Assembly (NCBI RefSeq): GCF_020360975.1
Contig: NW_025408669.1
Location: 3,906,001-3,970,000, forward strand
Direction of reading: 5' to 3'
From: Hirsutella rhossiliensis
Lineage: Eukaryota > Ascomycota > Sordariomycetes > Hypocreales > Ophiocordycipitaceae
DNA length: 64,000 nucleotides
Part shown: in pieces, positions 1-10,989 of the stretch
Numbering within the stretch: the stretch's first letter is position 1
How the letters are laid out: every line of letters begins with the position of its first letter
Translations under genes and position numbers: made by a program
Notes under the pieces: generated by a model
Seen by the model: only the letters and a program-made list of their open reading frames with translations
What the model was told of the DNA's origin: nothing
Databases searched by the model: none

Positions 1-1262
1 ATTCCTTAGATAGAAAGAGCTTATAGGGGTATATTATATCCCTTTTTAGAGGAACTATTGCTTAGAAAGCTTCGAAGTAGGCTACCGTTACGACTTCGAG
101 TATAAAGGCAGAGCTACTAGCTCTTTTAAAAGCGTTAAAAGAAGCGATTTTCCTTAGCCGGCTACTAATATCGTTACGACTATAAATTCCGTCCCTATTA
201 GCTATAGAACGCGATAACACGTAAACTATATAAATTCTTACGGAAAACAGTAAGTTATTAACCCGGCTATAGTATATCGATATCTACTAGCATTAGTTAC
301 GCTAAGAGGTTTAAAGGGGACTTATTTCTATCCGTTAGGTTCTAATAGCATTAATAAAAGCCGACGGTCTTACGAAGCCCCTACCGAAGTAGAAGCTAGC
401 TGTCTTTTTATAGTAAATTAGGCTAAAAGACGTTCGAGAGAAGCTATCCTTAGAGGCCCGCCTTAAGAGTCTACGAGAGGAGCTAATAGTACGTACGAGA
501 AGGTAACGTCTATAGCTAAAGAAAAGGAAGAGGTTTTTCCCTTTAAAGGGCCCCCTATTTAATTAGGTTTTTCCCTTCTAAGAAGGCCCCCTTTCTTATA
601 GGACTTTCCCCTCTTTAGGCCCCTTTTCCTTAAGTAGGTCTAAAAGAGCCTAGGGACCTAAAAGGGCCCTTACTTTCCTTAAGTAAAGGGAGAAGTATAG
701 AGCTAAGAACCTCCTTTATTACTACTGAAGCCGTATTAGCTATACCCTTAAGGGGCAGGCTATAGCTAAGGGGGTATATCGCGAAGCGTAGCTTAATTTC
801 TTAGTTCTCGGAGATATCCCTTAGCACGAGGGACTAAGGAAGCTAAAAACACCCGGTATAGAAAAAGGAAGAAGGAGCTAAAAAGAGGTATAGAAAGGAG
901 GGTAGGGGCATAAGGGGAAGCAAAAGTAGCGATAGCTTCCTATAGAGGTAGCGAAAGATAAGACGGATATGCCGGCAACGGCTAGAAAAGAGGGGAAAAA
1001 CCGGTAAAAAGCTCGGTAGTCGAAAGGATATTAGTAGCTTCTTTAAGTAGGATCTTCTTTATTAATTAAGATGCTAGATAGGTATAAAGAGGGGCGTTAG
1101 ATAGAGGAAAGAAGGATAATTAAGGCAATATAATAATCACTCCCTTACCTTTATTGCTGCTCCTATAAGAATTATATCTCTCTGCCCTACCTATCCGACC
1201 CCTTACTTTTAATTTTACCTTTATATATTTTTTATATACTTCTCGTATCTCTCTTTACGAGA
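1..1262 (+). mobile_element. Cop1-a: 3' end of a Ty1/Copia element (5' part outside window)
   Basis: The stretch aligns base for base, apart from RIP changes, with 35782-37054, the 3' end of the complete copy Cop1-b. It holds the end of the RNase H domain (about 1-520), a spacer, a purine-rich tract just before the LTR (AAGGGGG, about 768-774) and one full LTR. It lies in GypS-A: GypS-A sequence resumes at 1263, and the homologous uninterrupted site in GypS-C (near 39165) reads straight through, so CTTAT (1263-1267) is the expected TSD. The matching TSD copy would be left of the window. The RNase H frame is broken by TAG/TAA codons, so the copy is dead. Confidence 0.9.
777..1262 (+). repeat. 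Cop1 3' LTR (486 bp)
   Basis: It starts TATCGCGAAGCG (TGTCGCG before RIP; other copies keep TGTCGCG) and ends TTTACGAGA. The length equals both LTRs of Cop1-b. The ends form a short inverted repeat, T(G/C)TCGCGAAG. Confidence 0.9.
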
Positions 1263-1267
1263 CTTAT

Positions 1268-3964
1268 AGGTATAGTCTAAAGATAATATTCTATCTTATA
1301 AGCGTTAAAGGACCTTATCTTAGAATACCCGCGCTATATACGCCCTTAGGCTAGTCTATCCCTCCTTATTAAGCTAAGGTAAAGGTATAAGGGAAAGCTT
1401 ATTTATTAGTACTATGCCTCCCTTTACTAAGGAAGCTCCTATATAAGTTTATAGCGCCTCTTACGGGATAAGCTATAGATCCTAGGCCTTAATATCCGCT
1501 CCCGTTAGCTAGTCTTAATCCCTTTAAGAAAGCGCGTTAAGGACTATAAAGTCCCGCCTTAGCTAGTACTTAATTAAGAAGTTAAAGTATAAGAGATACT
1601 CCGCTTAGCGGGCTTACTACTCTAAGAGGTACTAGCGGGTTATAAAGTACTTAAGGTTCCTATAGTTTATAGCTTTAAAGCTCCGCTTACTATTACTTAA
1701 GGTAGCTAATAATCGCTAGTATTTCTTTATTATAAATAGTATAATTCTACTCTACTAAGGTTAGCTTATAAGAGTAGAATACTACTAGTTACTTCTACTT
1801 ATTTACCTCTTAAAAAAGCGTTCTTTTAAGTACCTAGCTACTATAGTTTACTTTAACTAACGTAGACTAGTTAAAGTTTTACTAAGGCTTATAAGAATAA
1901 GTCCTTAAACGTATAAAACGCTCCTTCCTACGCGGGCCCTTAATAAAAAGCGGTTTACTTCCTAGTAATCTTATTTAAGGGTATTACTATATAAGAGAAG
2001 CCCTTAATAAATATCCTATAATAGTTCGCGAACTTAAGGAAGCTCTATACGCTTATTTATATAGTTAGGGCCGCTTAGTCTTAAATCGCTTAGATCTTTA
2101 TAGGATCTACTTATATACCTATACCTATATAGATAATAAAGCCTAGGTACTTAACCCTCTTAACCTTAAATTCGTACTTATTTAGGTCGAGGTAGAGCTT
2201 ATAAAGTTAAAGGCGCTCTAAGACCTTTTATACTTTCCTTATATAGTTCTTTTAAGAGCCGCTTATATAAATAAGGATATTATCTATATATATAGAGGCG
2301 AACTTATTAAGGAAGTCTTAAAGTATATTATTAATATAATACTAAAAGGTAGCGGGCGCTCTTAAGAAGCTAAAGGGCGTTATAAGCTACTTAAATAAGC
2401 TATAGTATATATAGAACGCTGTCTTTTACTTATTACCCTTTAAGATCTATACTTTATAGAACGCTTATTTTATATCTAGCTTTATAAACTACTTTGCCTT
2501 TAAGAGGTTATAGAGCGTATTTAAGATTATAGGTAAAGGGTAGCGGTCTAGCCTTATAATTACGTTTAAAGCCCTATAGTCGTAATAGAACTATATCCCG
2601 CCCCTTAGTTTATATATAAATAAGACTAGCGCTCTTACTTTAAAGCTACTTACTTAAATAAAACCCTTATTTAAGAGGTTCCTTAGCGTCTTCTTTAATA
2701 CTAATAGCTCTACGTATAATATACTATATAGCGGTTTAAATAGTATAGGTAGTTCCTACCCCTTTTTATTAGTATAAAGTATAATCCTATAGTCTACCCT
2801 TAGCTTATATAAGTTAAGCTTATTTACTTCCTAAGACTTAAATAGTAGTAAGAGGTTATAAAAGCGCTTTAGTATTTATTATTATAGCTTAGAGGGCGAC
2901 TTTAGCTTCTTTATCTAAAGGGCCTTATCGATATTTACTAAGCTAACTATATAGACCGCTATATTAGCCGCTACTTAGCCTTCCTTCCGCTCTACCTATT
3001 ATATAGTTCTTATAAAGATAAAGGTAAGGACTTCTTAGGCTAAGTATAAAGCTTATATACTTAGTTTAATACCTATAAAACTATTATTATAGTAGACTTA
3101 TTATTATATAAGCTTAAACTATAGCTTCTTTTAGTATAGAACTAAGTATAACTCTATATATAATAACTAAGGTTTCCTAAGGATTAAGGGAAACTTTAGT
3201 TAAGGGATTATATAAGCTATAATAAGCTTATAGTAACCGTCGACCTTTATAGCTAGCTATATAATACCCTTAATTACTATACCTTCTATTATACTTAAAG
3301 CGCCCTTTACTTACCTTAGGGCGATCTTTTTTACTAGTACTTATATCTTTTATATAAGCGCTTTATTAACTATAGTATAGTATTAATAGCCCTTATTTAT
3401 AAGGGCGGTAATAAGTAAGGAGTTATTAATTATAACCTATATTAAAGTAGGCTCTTCTTTTATATAGGCGGATAATTCCTTTTTCTTTTTTACTAGTACT
3501 AGTAATTAAGGCTCTAGAGCTTATCTACTTATCTTTACTTTAGAGCTACTTTTTTTCCTTTAGGCCTAAGGGCGCGGAGTCCTCTTTATTATTTAAGGTA
3601 AGGAGCGGTTTTATCTTCGCTAGTTAAACTACTATAAGCCGTTTAGCTAAAAAGAAGGGGTATTTTAATATAAAGTATATAAACGCGCTATAATATAAGT
3701 AGCGGCCGTTAGCCTTTCTTTTCCCGATTTCCTTACTTATTACTTACTTCGCCTACTACTTAAAGTATAGGATAGTATAAAGGATATTTAATAATAACTT
3801 CTTACTATATTTAGCTTAGTGTATATAAGTAGCTAATATTAAAGTATCCTTATTAGTATCGATAGTTAGTTATTCCTCTTATAAAGGGGTAGTAATCTTA
3901 TTACTACTATATAGTATATACTTATAAAGCTTTTAAAAAAGTAGCGTTTACTTATAGCCCTATA
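1268..3964 (-). pseudogene. GypS-A gag-pol remnant: zinc knuckle, protease, reverse transcriptase, RNase H, start of integrase
   Basis: Reverse-strand translation gives a Gypsy polyprotein. The reverse-transcriptase catalytic motif IDNILIY (YIDDILI before RIP) is at about 2270-2300, with RNase H downstream. The zinc-knuckle region is near 3660-3710. Homology to GypS-C at 11700-13320, 25829-26411 and 38869-39165 is continuous. Many in-frame TAG/TAA codons lie at former Gln and Trp positions, and D-to-N and H-to-Y changes are typical of RIP. It encodes no functional product. Confidence 0.85.
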
Positions 3965-4162
3965 TATTATAGGGTAGGTAGAGGGTTATACTATAGGTGC
4001 CTTTTATTATATTATAATAATAAGCTATATAGGATTTAACTATACGCCGCGCTTACTACTATTAAATATATATTTATATATATAGCCTACCTTACCCTAT
4101 AACGCTATTAGCTAAGGTTTAGGCTAATACCTAGACCTATACTAAGGGTAAATACTTTTATA
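3965..4162 (-). repeat. GypB 3' LTR (198 bp)
   Basis: Matches 10482-10679. On the minus strand it begins TATAAAAGTATTTACCC, and the interior holds an imperfect inverted repeat (GGGTAGGTA near one end, TACCTTACCC inside). Confidence 0.9.
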
Positions 4163-4399
4163 TAAGGTCCCTACTCCTCTTTCTATAGGCGGTCCCTTAT
4201 AACGTTAATCTTATACTTTAGCGTATAGCTAAAAGGTAAATAACTTACTAGCGCGCCCTTATTACTCTTTCCTTTTAACTACTATTATTATTAGTATTAG
4301 TAGTAGTAGCTATAACTATAACTATAAGTCTTTTAGCGCTTAGCTATACGCTACCGCCTATATATAAGCTAACTTATACCCCCGCTAGTTATTTTAAAT

Positions 4400-5400
4400 A
4401 ATTTAATATATCCTCTTCTGCCTTATCTTACTTTTTTACTAAGATCGATAACTTTATTAATCGCGCCCTTACCTCGCCCGCTACCCTACCTACTGCCCCC
4501 GCCGCCCTAGTCGCGCCTACCCTTACTCCGCGCTACCCGCTACCTAGCTTCTCGGCCGTTAACTCTACTACCCGCGCCGCCGCCGCCCCCGCTACGCTCT
4601 CCGCTACCGGCCGCCGCGATAACGACGACGATAATAATAACGATAATAATAATAAGCATAGGTCCTCGCCGCCCTCCTCTATACGCCCCTCTATTATTAT
4701 TCTTATAAGTATTACTAACTCCCTATATTAATATAAGCGCGCTATAGCCTAGGGCGCTACCCGCGATTCCTCCTATATATAGTATACCTTATAGTCCCTC
4801 CCTTACGCTAACTAGGCCGGCCGCCCTTAAGGCAGCTACTTCTTATACGCCTAGGCTAGCCGCGCCTATAAGGTTACGCCGCCTATCCTTGCCTATACTA
4901 CCGCGGCTTAGAGCGCCGCGGAGCTAGGTAAGGACTAAAATAAGGCTAAGCATGCCTTAACCGCTACCGCCGCCGCTTACTATAACTTATAGTTCCTTAA
5001 GCGCGCTACCCTTATACCTAAGTACGTAAGCTCTATTTACCGTACTCTTTATAGCGCTAACTCTCTCTCTTTCTTAAGGGCACTATCGCCGCCGCCCTAG
5101 CCGCCCCCGCTACCTCTACCGCCGCCGCCTTTACTACTACTAGTACCGCCGCCGCCGCCGCCTTTACTACTACCGGTACCGCCGCTGCTGCCGCCGCTAT
5201 CCTTAACGCCGCCGCTATCGCCGCTTAGCTAGGTAGCTTAGAGGGCCGGATCCGCGCCCTCGAGGCTAGGGCCGCGCCTTATACTAAGGAGGAGGATAAG
5301 GAGGAGGATAAGGAGGAAGATAAGGATAACTATTTAATAGTTAAGACCTTACTAAAGAAGAAGGCCCGCTAGGCCTAGTTTATATACCCTTAAGCGCGCT
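4400..5400 (+). pseudogene. Antisense accessory ORF of GypB: Ala/Thr-rich protein with Asn/Asp tract and coiled-coil-like segment
   Basis: It runs opposite to pol, between pol and the 3' LTR. Translation on the plus strand gives low-stop, protein-like sequence in two linked frames: a Thr/Ala/Pro-rich start, an Asn/Asp run (near 4620-4660), Ala-rich stretches from CCG repeats (about 5080-5215), then a heptad-like LEGRIRALEARA (about 5245-5270) and acidic-basic repeats EEDKEEDKEEDK (about 5285-5325). The same region recurs in GypS-C and GypS-G. I do not recognise a known family. An alternative is GC-rich repeat DNA that is open by chance, but the heptads and charged tail argue for a former protein. 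Confidence 0.45.
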
Positions 5401-8400
5401 TATAAGGGCTAATACGATTTATTTATACTGCCGCCGACCTAAGTATACCTCGCCTATTATCTATAGTCGCGGTATCTATAATATATACCTATAGCTTACG
5501 CTAGCGTAGCGACCGGCGTAGGCCTAGTACCCTGCCTCTTCCTTAAAGGCGGGATATAATCTCCCTTATATCTTAAGGTACTAGCCGCTTTACCGCTAAG
5601 GGGGTAGCTTCTATTACTAAGCTATCGTTCTCTTTTACTAGCCTATAAAGGGCCTTAAACTTATTTAGAGCTACCGCGCCCTTAAACTTAAAAGCTAGCT
5701 CTTATATTAGGTCTTAGTAGCCGCGCTACTTAACGAAGACTTTACGCCTCCTACCGCGGCCTACGTTCTGTTAATAGGCTACTTATAATTCCTTTATTAA
5801 AAACTCCTCCTCCCCTTTAATAAGGATAGCGGCTAGTTAAGGATCCGCTATCTCTTAGCTTAGTAAGGGGTCTATAGTAGTATAATAAAGGAGGTTAACG
5901 TTAATTATACTATAGATATTAAAAGGTAGCCCCTTTAGCTCTATAGTCTATAAACTTAGTACTTTATTTACTATATACTTATCGTATAACTAGTTAAGCT
6001 TTTTTTTCGGCCTTATTAACTTATAGTTATAAAGGTCTAGCTAGACCTTATCTCTTACCGTAAACCTATTTATAAGATCTTATAACTTATTAGCCTACCG
6101 CTCTTAGTCCTAGGCGGTAGACGCTATTAAGGATTAATAGAACTTTATAACTTATTATAGCTTTTATATAAAGGCGGACGCCCTACCCTTTAAGGAGCTA
6201 GCTAGGTAGCGCTCTATGCCTATATCTATAGTAATAAGCTATACTAATAGCGGTTTAAACCTATATAGCGCGAGGAAGAGGGATATACTAAGAAAGGAGT
6301 TTAACCTACTATTAAGTGCTATCTAAGCTATAGGAAGCTACTTATCTTAGTCCGCTTAGTTATAGGCTATTACCTATTAAAGGTAAGCTTATACTTCTTA
6401 GTTAAGGCGTTTAGGCCCTTTATTAGTTTATAGGTAGTAGGCTATACTTAGTAACTAAGTAACTTAGAGTAGCTTATAAAGGTACTATTAAAAGCGGCCG
6501 GTTTAATTAGTGCCCTTATTACTAGTAATTAAGGCTAGCTATTAATAAAAGCGGGTATAGTACTAAAGGAAGCGCTTAGTATAAGCTTTTACTTTTATAG
6601 ATAGTATTAGCTTTAGTACTACCTCCTTACTTAAACGGTCCTTAATTACCTAGAGATTATAGTTACTACTTATTATAAAAAAGAGGTCTATAATAAAGTC
6701 TATTTATATATATATATAGAACTAGTTAGGGACTAATAGTAACTTTAATAGTCCCTTCTTAAGCGCTTATTAGATCTTTAAGTAGCTATAAATATTATAG
6801 TTATAAAGGAAATAGTAAACGTATAGTACTATAAGTAGCTAGTAAAAGTCCTAGCTAATCGCTACTAGTATACCCTCGTAGCTAGGATAGCTAATTATAC
6901 TTAAGTTATATATTATCTATACGATCCGCCCTCTTAACTTATCCTACTTCTTAACTTTTAGGGAGGCCGCCCTAACTATAGCCTCTATTATTGCTAGCGC
7001 TCCTAGGACCTATAGCTTGCCCTTATAGTAAATATAGCTATAGGGGTTAATATAGTAGTCGCTTACTTAGACTTTTAACCTAAGGCCGCGGTTAAAGGAG
7101 CGCGCCCCTACCTCTATAGCTTAGCGTATACTTATATATATACTATCCTATACCGCTAGCTAGTCTTATAAGCGTTAGAGCTCTTTATCTTAGAAGATAC
7201 GCCGAGGGATATTAAGCGTACCCTTAAGGGGGGCTAGGACCCCGGCCGCTCTTAAGGGGTTACCCTCTGCCTTTAATAGAGTAGCGCTAAAGTAAGTCTA
7301 GAGCGCTTTATCTAAGATTATTTATATATCTTATATATTAAGGTCTATAAAGGTAGGCCGATCTTACTCCCTTTATAAGAGGGCGTCTAAGACTATAGCC
7401 TTCTTACTTAGTTTATACTTAATATAAAATTAAAAGTATAAGAGATACTCTACTTACTATTACTTAAGGTAGCTAATAATTACTAATATCTCCTTATTAT
7501 AAATTAAGTATTTCCTTTTTACCGCGGTAAGCTTATATAAGTAAAACGCTACTAGCCTCTTTTACCCTTTTACTTTTTAAGATAGGGTTCCCTTAAGTAT
7601 ATAGCTGCTATAGTTTACTTTTATAGTTAAGGGATTATTAAAGTCCTATTATAATAGTACTAAGGCCTATAAATATAAGTCCTTAAGGGCTTAGAACGAC
7701 TTTACTTATATAGGTCCCTAAGAGAAGGGGGCCCTATCCCTTATTAGCTTATTAAGCGGTAGTATAATCCGCGAGAACCCTTTAATAAAGACTTAGTAGT
7801 AGTTAGCGAAGCTAAGGAAGCTCTATACGCCTTATTACGATATTAAGGTCGCTTAGTTATAGATAGCTTAAATCTTAGCTAGGTCCGCTTATATACTTAC
7901 GCCCGTAATAATAATAAAGCTAAGGTATTTAACGCGCTTAATACTAAATTTATATTTATCTAGGTCTAAGTATAAGCTATACTCCGCTAAGTAGTTTAGT
8001 ACCTTCTATACCTTCTATATATAGTTTTTATAGCTCCCGCTTAAATAAATAATAATATTATCTATATATATAAACGCGAACTTATTAAGGAAACCCCTAA
8101 GTACCTAGTTAATATAATATTAAAACGTAGCTAGGGCGCCTACTAAGCTAAAGGGGGTAACTATTTACTTAAATAAGCTATATCTTATATAGAACGCTGT
8201 CTTTTACTCTTCCTTATATACTATTTATACCTTATAGAACGCTTAAACGACGTCGAGCTTTATAAACTACTTCGCCTTTACTAGGTTATAGAGGGTCTCT
8301 ATTATAAGTAAAAGGAGGTACTAGTCTAAGTATATAATCGCGTTTAACGCTTAGTAGTCTATATAAAAGTAAAGCCCCCCCCTTAGCTTCTATATAAATA

Positions 8401-9500
8401 GGACTAGAGCCGCTACTTTAAAGGAGCTAGCCTTAGTAAATCCCTTATTAAGGAGGTCTATAAGGGTCCTCTTTAATACTAATAGTTCCTCTTATAATAT
8501 ACTATATAGTAGCCTAAATAGTAAGGGAAGCTCCTTACTATTATCCTTTATATAAAGTAGTATTAAGTAGTCTACGCTTAGCTTATATAGGTTTAACCTA
8601 TTAGCCTTACTCTTTTAAAAGAGCGGTAGTAAGTTATAGAACTATAGTAGGATAGCTTACTATAGCTCCTCTTCCGATATAAGGCACTTTAGTTATAGCG
8701 CTTTCTTAATATTTACTAAGCTAACCGCGTAGATTAACGCTATAGCTATAGCCGGCCCCTTCCGCTTATAGATTTACTATATCGTGCCTATAAATACTAA
8801 GGCTAAGACTTCCTAAGCGTCTTATAAGTTAGGTAGGGCGTTTAGCGCTCCCTCCTTACTATAATACTAGACCTAGGACTATATAGGGCTAAGCTATAGC
8901 CTCCTTTTATATAGTATTAAATATAACTTTATATATATTAACTATAGCTTCCTAAGAATTAAGGGAAACTTAAGCTAAGGGACTATATATACTACTAGTA
9001 GCTATAAGAGGCTATTAACCTCTATAGCTACCTAGGTAATACCTTTAATAACCGCGCTTTCTATCGCGGCTAAGGCGCCCTTTATACGCTTAAGGTAAAT
9101 CTTCTTTACTAGTAAGTATAGCTTAATAGCTTTCGCTTCGTTAATTATAGCGTAATACTAGTAACCCTTATTTATAAGGGTAAAAAAAAGGTAAGTTTAG
9201 TTAATAATAACTAGTATTAAAGTAAGTTCTTTTTTAATACGCCTTACTAAGTCCTCCTTAGCTAGTATTAGCTTACTAGGCTTTAGGGCCTACCTTTATA
9301 CTAGAGCTAAGCTTTTCCCTCCGCTTTATATATAGCGGAGGTTCCCTTATCTCCCTTATTATCGGAATCTAATAAAGCGCGGGTAACCTATATCTTTACT
9401 AGCCTCCTTACTAAGAGGTAGGGGTAAGACCTAACTATATATATACTTATACTATAATATATATAGCGGCCCTCTTTATATTATTTACTAATTTCCTTAT
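5400..9500 (-). pseudogene. GypB pol remnant: zinc knuckle, protease, reverse transcriptase, RNase H, integrase, chromodomain
   Basis: On the reverse strand, in order: zinc-knuckle-like residues (about 9425-9480), protease, reverse transcriptase with IDN at about 8060-8100, RNase H, integrase (about 7200-6000) ending in a GDKVWLD-type motif, and a chromodomain-like segment (about 5670-5830) with RGRRRKVFVK followed by RGY, matching the usual RKVLVKWRGY pattern. The chromodomain makes this a chromovirus, a group that in fungi targets heterochromatin. All frames are broken by RIP-type stops. Confidence 0.8.
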
Positions 9501-10481
9501 AAGGTACCTACTTAGCTATCTTACCGGACTATACTACTAGCGGAGCGGCTAGGGTCTTACTACTACCGCGCCCCCTAAGGCGTATAGCCGCTATTTAAAC
9601 GTCGCCGTCTATATCGACCGCCGACTTAAGAGCGGGCCTAAGTATAAATAGGTTAAGTAGGGAGGAACTATCTAGCCCTCGTAAGTAAAGGGTATTATAA
9701 TAGGGATAAGTAGCTCTTAGAGCGCTAAGGAGATTAAGTTCTATAGCTAAGTAAGCTTAGCGTTATCCTCTTAGGTAGTATTACCCGCCGCCTAGGTTAA
9801 GGTCTCTTTAAATTTTAGTAAGAACTCCTTAAAGGACTACCCCTCTTACTAAGTAAGGGTCTATAGCCTATCCTATGCCTTCTCTTATTCCTATACGTTA
9901 CTAAAGGTATAGACTAAGTAGTTAAAGAATACTTAAGGGTCTTTTGCTTTTTTAAGACCGCCTTACTCTTAAAAGCCCGCTACTCGCTATATCTAGGGTT
10001 CTAGTAGTATATAGAGGAGCGAGAACTAAGCCGTCTCCTTATAGCTATTAAGGCCTTATTTCTTATTAATATAGTATTTTACTATTAAGCGGTTAAGGAA
10101 GAAGTAAAAGGTCTCTAGCTTACTATCTTAGGTAAGCTAAGGTAGTAGCTTCTATTTACTAAGGGCCGCCTCGCGCTCTAACCTCTTAGTAGCGGGGGGC
10201 GTATTTATTAGTACTAGTATTAAGAGGGTATTAAGGATCTAGTATAGGGTTACTTATTAGTCTAGGTCTTATAATATCTAGTAGAATAGCTTTATAAATT
10301 AAGCTTATTTATCTTATTACTACTAAGCCTCTTTCTATAAGTATTATTAGTATAGCTCTTTTACCTATTACTATAGCTATTAATACTAAGCTTCTTTTTA
10401 TAGTAGCTACTACTACTATTACTACCTTAGCTAGTACTACTAAGGTTTTAGTATTAAGTTTAATATAAAGATAGCTTATAT
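9500..10481 (-). pseudogene. GypB gag remnant
   Basis: Between the 5' LTR and the zinc knuckle. It is similar in place and sequence to the gag of GypS-C (about 10990-12000), and stops are frequent. The 5' untranslated leader starts right after the LTR with a TATAAGCTAT string also seen after the GypS LTR, perhaps part of the primer binding site. Confidence 0.65.
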
Positions 10482-10679
10482 TATTATAAGGTAGGTAAAG
10501 GGTTATACTATAAGTGCCTTTTATTATATTATAATAATAAGCTATATAGGATCTAACTATATACTATACTTACTACTACTAAATACGCGTTTATATATAT
10601 AGCTTACCTTACCTTATAACGCTATTAGCTAAAGTCTAAGCTAATACCTAGACTTATATTAAGGGTAAATACTCTTATA
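10482..10679 (-). repeat. GypB 5' LTR (198 bp)
   Basis: Same length as the 3964-side copy, flanked by TSD CTATA (10680-10684). Differences between the two LTRs are mostly C/T and G/A, as RIP predicts. Confidence 0.9.
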
Positions 10680-10684
10680 CTATA

Positions 10685-10745
10685 CTACCTTTATTAACTA
10701 GCTTATATACTTACTATAGTTAGTAGGTATAATTATAAGGATAAG
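10685..10745 (-). pseudogene. Sliver of GypS-A gag between GypB and GypS-C
   Basis: Sixty-one bases matching the reverse complement of GypS-C gag near 11625-11685. This is the scrap of GypS-A left between two insertions. Its last five bases, ATAAG (10741-10745), are the TSD of GypS-C. Confidence 0.85.
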
Positions 10746-10931
10746 TATAAGAGTCTTTAATTATTATAGGTTATAGGCTTAAGCTATAGCTTAAGCTATA
10801 TAGTTATATATAAAGGGCTAGATCCTATATATATATATATAAGCTAGCCGCGTATAAGAGAGCTTTATATAGCTTATTAATATTATCTTATAGATAGTAC
10901 TTATATATATACTTCTACTTACTCCGTAATA
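10746..10931 (+). repeat. GypS-C 5' LTR (186 bp)
   Basis: Starts TATAAGAGTCTTT and ends ACTCCGTAATA. It contains a TA-rich core (TATATATATATATA near 10830). The same 186-bp unit occurs at 56147-56332, 57024-57209 (minus) and 61581-61766 (minus). Confidence 0.92.
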
Positions 10932-10989
10932 GTATAAGCTATTAACTAATAGATTTAATAGATTTCTCTTTAAAGAGGGCGCCTCTTCT

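Larger units (their letters stand above)
3965..10679 (-). mobile_element. GypB: complete Ty3/Gypsy chromovirus inserted in GypS-A
   Basis: A 6.7-kb element bounded by 198-bp LTRs (3965-4162 and 10482-10679), with a perfect 5-bp TSD CTATA at 3960-3964 and 10680-10684. Orientation is minus: a purine tract (AAAGAGGAG... on the minus strand, about 4163-4182) abuts the left LTR, and reverse transcriptase reads on the reverse strand. It resembles GypS in coding region and in LTR start (TATAAGAGT), so it is a sister subfamily. Between pol and the 3' LTR lies about 1.2 kb with an antisense ORF. It is heavily RIP-mutated. Confidence 0.9.

Noticed and set aside
3965..10679. Short repeats at 3965 and 10482, with inner inverted motifs, considered as MITEs
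   Set aside because: They have equal length (198 bp), bound a full Gypsy coding region, sit next to a polypurine tract and share a TSD, so they are LTRs.
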